Assembly: GCA_947468255.1 (NCBI GenBank) | Contig: CANIMM010000107.1 | Span: 1 to 9,440 of the forward strand | Origin: Chitinophagaceae bacterium | GTDB lineage: Bacteria; Bacteroidota; Bacteroidia; Chitinophagales; Chitinophagaceae | Direction: 5' to 3' | Length of the DNA stretch: 9,440 nt | Part shown: piece after piece, positions 1-6,219 of the stretch | Position numbering within the stretch: the stretch's first letter is position 1 | Layout of the letters: each line of letters begins with the position of its first letter | Notes under the pieces: model-generated | The model's input: only the letters and a program-made list of their open reading frames with translations | Databases searched by the model: none | What the model was told of the DNA's origin: nothing | Made by a program: the position numbers and the translations under genes

Positions 1-3000
1 GCATTAATCAACTCAGGAGTTTGCTTCAGGTAAATACGGATCATCTCTGCCGTTAATGCAGTATCATTTTTTGTCCGCCTTTTTAAATAGCTAAGGTCGA
101 TGCATTTATCATTTATACTGTCCGATGTAAATCCTTTTTGTATCCCATATCCCCGCGAGCCCATTGGCAATTTGAGCAAATGAATAATTTTGCTGAACAA
201 CAATTTTTCATCAATCGGTTTTGCTATATAATCATTCATGCCTACCTCAATACATTTTCTAACTCCAGTAGAAGCTATATTGGCTGTTAATGCAATGATG
301 GGTATATCCAATTGAAGTTCATTTCTGATATAAGTGCTCGTCTCAAATCCATCCATTTCAGGCATCAGCAGATCCATTAAAATAATATCATAGCCCTTAA
401 CTGAATTTTTTAGATTACTAGTTATTTTTTCGATGGCCAATTTTCCATTGTCTACTATATCGAGCTCAAATCCGAAATCTGCCATCAATGTTTTTATCAA
501 TAATTGGTTCAACGCATTGTCTTCCACCAACAATATTTTGCAGTGTTGGTTGGCATTTCCTTGCATCCATTCCTCCTCCATTGCTATTTCAGGGCTTTCA
601 CTGGTTTTCTGAAAACTCAGGGTGAAACTAAAAACCGATCCTACAGATAATTCACTTTTCACTCCCATTGATCCCCCCTGCGCTTCCACTAGTTTTTTGG
701 CAATGGAAAGCCCCAGGCCTGTGCCGCCAAAAAATTGTTCACCCCCCTTATGTGCCTGCTGAAAATTTTCAAAAATCAGACCCAGTTTATCTTCGGCAAT
801 ACCGATTCCTGTATCAGCCACTGAAAACTCAATCGTCACCTTTTCACCCTCTTCCTGCAGAAGCTTTACCCCAATGGAAATGCTTCCCTCTTTGGTAAAT
901 TTAACGGCATTACTCATCAGATTTAAAATAATCTGGTGTAAGCGAACCGAGTCGCCACTTAATACTTCGGGAATCCTTGCGTCAAAATCCTTTACCACGG
1001 CAATATTTTTTTCCTGCAGTCGAAGTTCAAATAAATGCAGTATGGCCGATACGGTATCTGCGAGTTTAAATGGCTTTTTTCCAAAAGTCATTCTGCCTGC
1101 ATCCACTTTTGCCAGATCCAAAATATCATTGATTAAAACGAGCAATACATCCCCCGACATCTTGATCGCATTAACATATTCTCGCTGTTTTTCTTCAAGC
1201 GCAGTTCTTAAAACCACTTTCGTAAACCCAATGATTGAATTCATAGGTGTTCGAATCTCGTGACTCATATGACTCAAAAACTGTTGCTTGGCTTTTACCG
1301 CATCTTCTGCCCTTTCTTTTGATTCCAATAATTCAGCAGCAACTAATTTTTGCTCCTGTATATCCGTAAAGGAGCCAAACCATTTAACAATTTTACCTTC
1401 TTCATCCTTCACCGAAAATGCTTTCAATAAAAACCATCGATAGCTGCCTGTTTGTTTATCCTTCAACCGATTTTCGATACTGAGTGACTCACCGGTTTTG
1501 AGTGAATAGCTCCATGCATCCATTCCTTTTTGCCGATCGGCTTCATGCACCAGTGAAAAAAGCCCCTGGTCAATTTGATTTTCATTGTATTGAAAAAAAG
1601 TATGCCACTGCCGATTGTGATAATCCAATACCCCATCCGGCAAAGCGGTCCAAATGATTTGCGGAATAAAATCTGCAAGGGTCCTGAATTTTTTTTCGCT
1701 TTCTATCACCTTGTTTTCTGCTATCCTTTTTTCGGTAATATCTTCGATCGCCAGCAAGAGTAAATTTTCATCGACAGCAGTTTCTTTCAGCACCCTTGCA
1801 TTGAGCAGCATAATCCTTTCGCCGATATGGGGAAATTTTTGATTGATTTCAAAATCAGCAAATTTTTCACTAAAAGGAAGAATGCTTTCCAACAGGGTTC
1901 TCAACTCAGGTATATCCCACTGCCGATCACCTAAATCAAAAAACAGTTTTCCCTCCGTCTCCATTTTAGTAACCATAAAGGTTTGATAAAACGACTGGTT
2001 GGCACTTTTTACCCGCTGGTTTTTATCCATTATAATCAATGGCTCCCGAATGGTAGTCACAATGGCTTCTGCGTAATTTCTTGCCTCCGTCACCAATTCA
2101 TTTAGACTCAGCATTTCCTGATTGGTAAGGATTAACTCTTCATTGGTACTTTGCAATTCTTCCTTACTGGTTTCCAGTTCTTCATTCAAGCTTTGCAATT
2201 CCTCACTGCCGCTCAACAATTCTTCATTGGCGCTTTGCAACTCCTCATTCACCGCTTCCTGGTCTTCTGTAATGGTGCGCATATCTTCCCTTAGCTGGGA
2301 AAGCTCCTGCTCCAATTGTTGGATGCGGAGATCTTTTTCATCCTTCTTAGTTGGTGTTGATTTCCGGTCGGAAGATTTTATTGGAGCAACTCCCTCGCTC
2401 TTATCATGAAACAACACTAGATAATGTGGCTCAATAATATTGGTTAACGGAATAGCTTCGATGGTAATATTGCGCTTAGCCCCATTAATTTCCGCAATAA
2501 TATTTTCTTTTACAATAGGTGCCTTTTCAGTTTTTGCCTTGTGCAAAATATTGCGCAATTCAAAAGCCAGTCCCTCTTTGATCATTTTCAGCAAGTTTAA
2601 ACTAGCCTTTCCAGGAGAGGGGTCCAGATAAGCGCCTGTAGCCCCTCTGAAATGTACAATTTCCATTGCCTCATTGACCACTACACCTGCTGGAGTAAAT
2701 TTACTTAGCAAAATATCATCGGCAGATTTTTGAAAGTCGGGAAGCTTCCCCTCCATGCCAATACTTTCATCTACAGAATGAGCCATCTGTTCCTTCCTAT
2801 GGCTGGCCACCTGAATATATCTCGAAGGAACATTCTTGCGAGAAAATAATTTGTCATTTTTTTCAATAATTGCAAAAAGATCCGGAACACTGCTGCAAGT
2901 TTCTGACTTACCCAACAATAAAAATCCTGTTGAATTCAATGCATAGTGAAAAGTAGTCAGTGCCCTTTTTTGAAGATAGGGCTCCATATAGATCAGCACA

Positions 3001-4310
3001 TTGCGACAAGTTACCAAATCCATTTTTGCAAAAGGAGGATCTTTCAAAAAATCATGCACCGCAAATACACACATATCCCTAATCACTTTTTCCACCTGAT
3101 ATCCAGTATGCTGTTTTACAAAAAAATCCGCTAGCCTTTGCTGGCTCATGCCATTTATATCACCCTTTGTATAAATGCCCTTTCTAGCTTTAGCAATGGC
3201 AGGTTCGCTGATGTCGGTAGCAAATATTTGTACCGTAATATCCTTATTTTTCTGCTCCTCCCCTTTTTGGACTGAGGGAACTGTATTCAAAAACTCTTTG
3301 ATACAAATAGCAAGAGAGAAGGCTTCTTCGCCAGTACTACAACCTGCCACCCAAAAACGGATAGCGGCTTTTCCTTTTTTATTTTTTATAATTTCAGGAA
3401 ATACAGTGTCAACTAAATTTTTAAAACTGTCAGGATCCCTAAAAAAACTGGTTACAGGAATTAATAGGTCTTGGTATAATAAATCCTGCTCAGCCGGGTT
3501 CTTCCTTAAAAAATCCAGGTAAACTGCAGGATTGTCATTTTTACTAAGCGCCACCCTACGCAATATTCGTCTACGGATGGTAGTTTGTTTGTAAAAAGTA
3601 AAATCCGTACCCTTTCTTATCCGCAGCAAAGCAAGAATTTTCTTGAATACATCGCTTTCCTTAATTGGCAAATGCTCCAAAGATTCATCACTTTGGTTGA
3701 AGCGGCTGGTAATATCAATTAATTTGGCAGGAATTGCTTCAGGTGGTAAAATAAAATCTACCACCCCTGCCTCCACAGCATTGTGTGGCATGCCTTCAAA
3801 CTCTGCACTGGCTTCGTCCTGAGCAAAAGTGACTCCTCCGTTATCCTTGATGGCTTTTAAACCAAGGGTGCCGTCTGATGCTGTGCCAGACAATACCACC
3901 CCGATAGCATTTGACTGATACACTTCTGCGAGGGAAGAAAAGAAAACATCAATGGGTAAATTTAGTTCGTGTTTAGCTTTGTCGGGCCGCGCTCTTAGAT
4001 GAAACCCCCCATCTGTGGCAAGGAGCATTTTATTGCTTGGGATAACATAAATATGATTGGGTTCCACTTTGGTACTATCGGAAATTTCTGATATGGGTAA
4101 TGGGGTAACCTTCTGTAATATTTCGGGTAAGTTACTTGCATGGGAAGGGTCTAAATGCTGCACCAATACATAGGCCATCCCAGAATTTGGCGGAATCGCT
4201 TTCAATAATTTTTTAAAAGCATCCAAGCCGCCCGCAGATGCACCAATGCCCACTACCGAGAAATGCTTATCTGGCTGATCCGCCTGTACAATTATTTTTT
4301 CTTTGGGCAT
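1..4310 (-). CDS. CheB-CheR-PAS-histidine kinase-receiver-Hpt hybrid signalling protein (3' end beyond window)
   Basis: One uninterrupted frame of 1436 codons, open at the left edge. The ATG at 4310 is the only sensible start, because an in-frame TAG lies seven codons upstream. Domains in order: CheB methylesterase (about 17-195; GASAGG with nucleophile Ser25, a QHLDPSH segment, and SGTASDG carrying the catalytic Asp); CheR methyltransferase (about 215-488; VTSFFRDP, SAM-binding WVAGCSTGEEA at 320-330, CRNVLIY from Cys435); a PAS-like domain (about 528-633); a NEELQS-type coiled coil (about 655-740); two PAS domains (about 740-857 and 870-990); HisKA with His1017; HATPase (Asn1134, DTGIGI from Asp1166, GGTGLG from Gly1195); receiver with phospho-acceptor Asp1313; and the beginning of an Hpt domain from about 1401, whose histidine lies outside the window. 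All visible catalytic motifs are intact. No transmembrane segment is apparent, so it is probably cytoplasmic. The family is known; its input signal and targets are not. The gene probably shares a transcript with the AraC-type gene upstream. Confidence 0.97.
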   Translation of the reverse strand, partial: MPKEKIIVQADQPDKHFSVVGIGASAGGLDAFKKLLKAIPPNSGMAYVLVQHLDPSHASNLPEILQKVTPLPISEISDSTKVEPNHIYVIPSNKMLLATDGGFHLRARPDKAKHELNLPIDVFFSSLAEVYQSNAIGVVLSGTASDGTLGLKAIKDNGGVTFAQDEASAEFEGMPHNAVEAGVVDFILPPEAIPAKLIDITSRFNQSDESLEHLPIKESDVFKKILALLRIRKGTDFTFYKQTTIRRRILRRVALSKNDNPAVYLDFLRKNPAEQDLLYQDLLIPVTSFFRDPDSFKNLVDTVFPEIIKNKKGKAAIRFWVAGCSTGEEAFSLAICIKEFLNTVPSVQKGEEQKNKDITVQIFATDISEPAIAKARKGIYTKGDINGMSQQRLADFFVKQHTGYQVEKVIRDMCVFAVHDFLKDPPFAKMDLVTCRNVLIYMEPYLQKRALTTFHYALNSTGFLLLGKSETCSSVPDLFAIIEKNDKLFSRKNVPSRYIQVASHRKEQMAHSVDESIGMEGKLPDFQKSADDILLSKFTPAGVVVNEAMEIVHFRGATGAYLDPSPGKASLNLLKMIKEGLAFELRNILHKAKTEKAPIVKENIIAEINGAKRNITIEAIPLTNIIEPHYLVLFHDKSEGVAPIKSSDRKSTPTKKDEKDLRIQQLEQELSQLREDMRTITEDQEAVNEELQSANEELLSGSEELQSLNEELETSKEELQSTNEELILTNQEMLSLNELVTEARNYAEAIVTTIREPLIIMDKNQRVKSANQSFYQTFMVTKMETEGKLFFDLGDRQWDIPELRTLLESILPFSEKFADFEINQKFPHIGERIMLLNARVLKETAVDENLLLLAIEDITEKRIAENKVIESEKKFRTLADFIPQIIWTALPDGVLDYHNRQWHTFFQYNENQIDQGLFSLVHEADRQKGMDAWSYSLKTGESLSIENRLKDKQTGSYRWFLLKAFSVKDEEGKIVKWFGSFTDIQEQKLVAAELLESKERAEDAVKAKQQFLSHMSHEIRTPMNSIIGFTKVVLRTALEEKQREYVNAIKMSGDVLLVLINDILDLAKVDAGRMTFGKKPFKLADTVSAILHLFELRLQEKNIAVVKDFDARIPEVLSGDSVRLHQIILNLMSNAVKFTKEGSISIGVKLLQEEGEKVTIEFSVADTGIGIAEDKLGLIFENFQQAHKGGEQFFGGTGLGLSIAKKLVEAQGGSMGVKSELSVGSVFSFTLSFQKTSESPEIAMEEEWMQGNANQHCKILLVEDNALNQLLIKTLMADFGFELDIVDNGKLAIEKITSNLKNSVKGYDIILMDLLMPEMDGFETSTYIRNELQLDIPIIALTANIASTGVRKCIEVGMNDYIAKPIDEKLLFSKIIHLLKLPMGSRGYGIQKGFTSDSINDKCIDLSYLKRRTKNDTALTAEMIRIYLKQTPELIN

Positions 4311-4332
4311 CCTGTGTTTTTTGATGTAACAC

Positions 4333-4385
4333 TACTTTTTATATTTACCATTTTATCCACTTCCCGAAAAGAATTATAAAAAGTA
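4333..4385. repeat. 11-bp perfect inverted repeat between regulator and kinase genes
   Basis: The left arm TACTTTTTATA (4333-4343) is matched exactly by TATAAAAAGTA (4375-4385), with a 31-base spacer. The pair fills most of the 83-base gap between the regulator stop codon and the kinase start. The same TACTTT core recurs in the repeat before the regulator gene, so it may be an operator for that regulator (inference). A weak terminator or an mRNA stem is also possible, but the loop is long, the arms are almost pure A/T, and no dedicated T-tract follows. Confidence 0.5.
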
Positions 4386-4393
4386 TTTTTTAA

Positions 4394-4954
4394 TTAAATA
4401 TCATCTAGCGAATTGCGCCTCTTGTCTTTCAATTTTTTAAAATGCGATGGTGTAAGACCAGTCACTTTTTTAAACTGGGTAGATAAATGCGCCACACTAC
4501 TATAATTCATGGCAAAGGAAATTTCCGTTAAACTGAGTTCGTTGTATACTAATAATTCCTTTACCTTTTCAATTTTATGAGCAATCATAAAATGCTCGAT
4601 CGTAGTGCCCTGTACGCCAGAAAATAAATTAGAGAGATAGGTGTAATCGTGCTGGAGTTTATTACTCAGGTACTCAGAAAATTTCACTTTTACATGTTCA
4701 TCAGAATGGTGAACAACATCTATTACAATGTGTTTAATTTTTTCAATCAACATGCTTTTTTTGTCATCCATTAATTCAAGGCCGGAATGAAGTAGGGACA
4801 ACTTTAAAGCTTCTCGCTCTGCTCCAGATAAATTCTCCATAATCTCCACTTCACCCAATTCGACCATTACATAATGAATGTCCATCTTTTTCAATTCCTC
4901 CTTCACCACGATTTTACATCGGGCGGACACCATATTCTTAATATATAACTTCAA
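4394..4954 (-). CDS. AraC-family transcriptional regulator with HMA-like N-terminal domain
   Basis: 186 residues. The C-terminal half is an AraC/XylS DNA-binding domain: a first helix-turn-helix at about 95-120 and a second at about 141-165, ending in the family signature LSTQFKKVTGLTPSHFKK. The first 75 or so residues resemble the small alpha/beta fold of heavy-metal-associated (HMA) domains. The strand KLYIKNM is followed by S10-A-R-C13 where metal-binding members have CxxC, so the first cysteine is missing. The start is TTG at 4954: an in-frame TAA lies two codons upstream, and the first ATG (4933, Met8) would remove the first beta strand. A TAATTTTG -7 box lies upstream. The short N-terminal domain differs from classical AraC sugar-binding domains. 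The effector is unknown, and targets may include its own promoter and the adjacent CheB/CheR kinase gene (inference). Confidence 0.9.
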   Translation of the reverse strand: MKLYIKNMVSARCKIVVKEELKKMDIHYVMVELGEVEIMENLSGAEREALKLSLLHSGLELMDDKKSMLIEKIKHIVIDVVHHSDEHVKVKFSEYLSNKLQHDYTYLSNLFSGVQGTTIEHFMIAHKIEKVKELLVYNELSLTEISFAMNYSSVAHLSTQFKKVTGLTPSHFKKLKDKRRNSLDDI

Positions 4955-4956
4955 TG

Positions 4957-4979
4957 ATTACTTTTTTTAATAAAGTAAT
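4957..4979. repeat. 8-bp perfect inverted repeat just upstream of the AraC-type gene
   Basis: ATTACTTT (4957-4964) and AAAGTAAT (4972-4979) are exact reverse complements separated by 7 bases. The element ends two bases before the TTG start codon and lies between it and the putative -7 box, so it would fall at the transcription start or in the 5' leader. It could be an autoregulatory operator, or an RNA stem limiting access to the weak start codon. The arms are A/T-rich and chance cannot be excluded. Confidence 0.45.
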
Positions 4980-4985
4980 ACCTTT

Positions 4986-4993
4986 CAAAATTA
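4986..4993 (-). promoter_or_regulatory. Putative Bacteroidota -7 box for the AraC-type gene
   Basis: The minus-strand octamer TAATTTTG matches the Bacteroidota -7 consensus TAnnTTTG. It lies about 31 bases before the TTG start codon, which allows a leader of some 25 bases. I see no convincing TTG-type -33 element about 20 bases further upstream, so the assignment rests on the -7 match and position alone. The remainder of the 203-base gap (about 4994-5157) is A/T-rich and contains nothing else I can name with confidence. Confidence 0.45.
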
Positions 4994-5108
4994 GAAGCTG
5001 GCATTACCTTTATATTTTAATTTGTTCCCTAAGATAAAATAATTTTCAAGTTTACACGCATTCTTGTGAATAGTTTTCAACTTATTTCAAATGTAATTAA
5101 ACAATCCC

Positions 5109-5138
5109 ATACAATAATGGACATTTTGTTGATTGTAT
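5109..5138 (-). terminator. Weak hairpin downstream of the VOC gene
   Basis: ATACAAT (5109-5115) and ATTGTAT (5132-5138) are perfect inverted arms with a 16-base loop, starting about 20 bases past the VOC stop codon on the minus strand. There is no proper T-tract and the stem is weak, so this is only a candidate transcript end for the DUF3467-VOC unit. Confidence 0.2.
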
Positions 5139-5157
5139 AATTTCCAAACCAAATGCT

Positions 5158-5649
5158 TTAGGATAGCTCTGCTAATAACCCCTCCATATCTAGGGGCAAA
5201 CTAAACATCTGGATGGATCCATCTGTATGGTAAGTCCAACTTTCTTTTGGCCTGTCCCAATATAATTCAACCCCATTTCCATCGGGATCATCAAGGTACA
5301 AGGCTTCGGAAACCCTATGGTCACTTGCTCCGGAAAGCGGATAATTCGCCTTTTGCAAACGATCCAGTATGATAGCCAGCTCTTTGCGGCTGGGATAAAG
5401 AATGGCAGTATGGTATAAACCAACCGCTCGCCCAACTGCAGGGGGAGCACCTTCGCTTTGCCAGGTATTTAATCCAATATGGTGATGGTATCCGCCTGCA
5501 GAAACAAAAGCAGCCTGGGTTCCATAGCGCATGGTCAACTCAAACCCCAACAAGCCTTGATAAAATTGTAGGGAACGTTCCAGATCTGACACTTTTAAAT
5601 GTACGTGCCCTATACTGGTTTGAGCAGGAATTCGATAATTAGTATCCAT
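5158..5649 (-). CDS. VOC-family protein (glyoxalase / extradiol dioxygenase fold, CatE-like)
   Basis: 163 residues starting at ATG 5649. The sequence has the two beta-alpha-beta-beta-beta modules of one vicinal-oxygen-chelate domain (about 13-68 and 77-135). Family segments include IGHVHLKVSDLERSLQFY, AGGYHHHIGLNTW, GLYHTAILYP and DPDGNGVELYWDRP. By analogy, the metal ligands are His15, His80 and Glu129, all present, so an active metal centre is plausible. It resembles CatE-type (COG2514) proteins, but those usually carry two VOC domains in about 270-290 residues, whereas this one has a single domain. The substrate cannot be read from the sequence: a ring-cleaving dioxygenase, a glyoxalase-like lyase or a binding protein are all possible. 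No signal peptide is seen, so it is probably cytoplasmic. The gene lies 64 bases after the DUF3467 gene with no TAnnTTTG box between, which suggests co-transcription. Confidence 0.92.
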   Translation of the reverse strand: MDTNYRIPAQTSIGHVHLKVSDLERSLQFYQGLLGFELTMRYGTQAAFVSAGGYHHHIGLNTWQSEGAPPAVGRAVGLYHTAILYPSRKELAIILDRLQKANYPLSGASDHRVSEALYLDDPDGNGVELYWDRPKESWTYHTDGSIQMFSLPLDMEGLLAELS

Positions 5650-5677
5650 AGCTCAAAATTGATTCATTTTTTTAGCT

Positions 5678-5697
5678 AGGCAAAATGAAACTTGCCT
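5678..5697. repeat. Small hairpin between DUF3467 and VOC genes
   Basis: AGGCAA (5678-5683) and TTGCCT (5692-5697) form a perfect 6-bp stem with an 8-base loop, about 16 bases after the DUF3467 stop codon. No T-run follows on the minus strand, so it is not a typical intrinsic terminator. It may be a processing or stability element within a shared transcript. Confidence 0.3.
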
Positions 5698-5713
5698 GTA
5701 AGATTTGGGACAA

Positions 5714-6028
5714 CTAGGCTTGGGCAATAGGACCGCCAAAAGTAAAAGGAATCTCAACCTGCTCCATATCCTGGATGGCACCGTTGGTCCCTTCAAATTT
5801 ATTTATATTTTCAATCATCGCTTTCATAAATCGTTTGGCATGAAATGGCGTTAAGATAATCCTGCTTTTTACTTTGCTTTTAGGAGTGCCGGGCATCACA
5901 TTTACAAAATCCATTACAAATTCGGCATGACTATGGGTGATAATGACTAGGTTGGCATAGGTACCTTCGGAAACTTCTTCTGAAATTTCAATATTGAGTT
6001 GACCAGGTTGTTCGGGTATGCTGCTCAT
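5714..6028 (-). CDS. DUF3467 domain-containing protein
   Basis: 104 residues starting at ATG 6028, 20 bases after a TATATTTG promoter box. Nearly the whole protein matches what I recognise as DUF3467: an N-terminal LNIEISEEVSEGTYANL strand region, ITHSHAEFVMDFVNVMPG, the basic KSKVKSRIILTPFHAKRFM segment and a C-terminal IPFTFGGPIAQA tail. The length is typical for Bacteroidota members. The biochemical role of the family is unknown and none is proposed here. There is no signal peptide or membrane segment, so it is probably cytoplasmic. My recollection is that Bacteroidota homologues often lie beside rpoC; here the upstream neighbour is an outer-membrane barrel gene and the downstream one a VOC gene. 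Family assignment is firm, function open. Confidence 0.9.
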   Translation of the reverse strand: MSSIPEQPGQLNIEISEEVSEGTYANLVIITHSHAEFVMDFVNVMPGTPKSKVKSRIILTPFHAKRFMKAMIENINKFEGTNGAIQDMEQVEIPFTFGGPIAQA

Positions 6029-6047
6029 AATATTCGATTGTTTGTTG

Positions 6048-6055
6048 CAAATATA
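6048..6055 (-). promoter_or_regulatory. -7 promoter box of the DUF3467-VOC unit
   Basis: The minus-strand octamer TATATTTG is a full match to the Bacteroidota -7 consensus TAnnTTTG and ends 19 bases before the ATG of the DUF3467 gene, giving a short leader. A TTG lies 14 bases upstream of the box, closer than the usual spacing of about 19-21, so the -33 element is uncertain. The box falls after the hairpin that closes the preceding barrel gene, which fits an independent promoter. Confidence 0.6.
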
Positions 6056-6073
6056 ATTACAAAGCGAACCAAT

Positions 6074-6117
6074 AGTTAGAACAGCAGCTAATTATAGAAA
6101 AAAAATCCATTCTAACT
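6074..6117. repeat. 8-bp inverted repeat upstream of the DUF3467 promoter
   Basis: AGTTAGAA (6074-6081) and TTCTAACT (6110-6117) are perfect inverted arms separated by 28 bases that include an A8 run. They sit about 20-60 bases upstream of the -7 box for the DUF3467 gene, a fitting place for a regulator-binding site, but no other copy of the motif was noticed. Nothing else was recognised between this repeat and the hairpin at 6178. Confidence 0.3.
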
Positions 6118-6177
6118 GCAGCAAACTCATTTTCACTAGCCAAATGGTAGGGGAAATTGAGATTCACCTTCATTGAC

Positions 6178-6212
6178 AACCTCCGACAGGGCTTATAGCC
6201 GCTGTCGGGGTT
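6178..6212 (-). terminator. Strong bulged hairpin after the HhH-barrel gene
   Basis: A 35-base stem-loop begins seven bases after the barrel stop codon. AACC (6178-6181) pairs with GGTT (6209-6212), CCGACAG (6183-6189) with CTGTCGG (6202-6208), and GGC (6190-6192) with GCC (6198-6200). There are single-base bulges at 6182 and 6201 and a TTATA loop. Fourteen base pairs, mostly G/C, make it the strongest local structure in the window. It lacks a following T-run on either strand, so it may act in 3'-end protection or as a non-canonical terminator. Confidence 0.6.
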
Positions 6213-6219
6213 CAGTTCA

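Noticed and set aside
874..1263. Plus-strand open frame of 129 codons, and similar ones at 668-898, 2122-2409, 2440-2631, 2946-3134 and 3175-3522
   Set aside because: They lie wholly opposite the CheB/CheR kinase frame, whose domain motifs are continuous there; their low-complexity Ser/Phe-rich translations match no family I know.
2122..2260. Near-repeats such as TTCATTGGTACTTTGCAATTC and TTCATTGGCGCTTTGCAACTC resembling a tandem DNA repeat
   Set aside because: They encode the successive heptads of the NEELQS coiled coil, so the repetition is explained at protein level.
5190..5450. Minus-strand frame of 86 codons inside the VOC gene
   Set aside because: It overlaps the VOC gene in another frame and has no recognisable motif, whereas the VOC frame has full family motifs and ligands.
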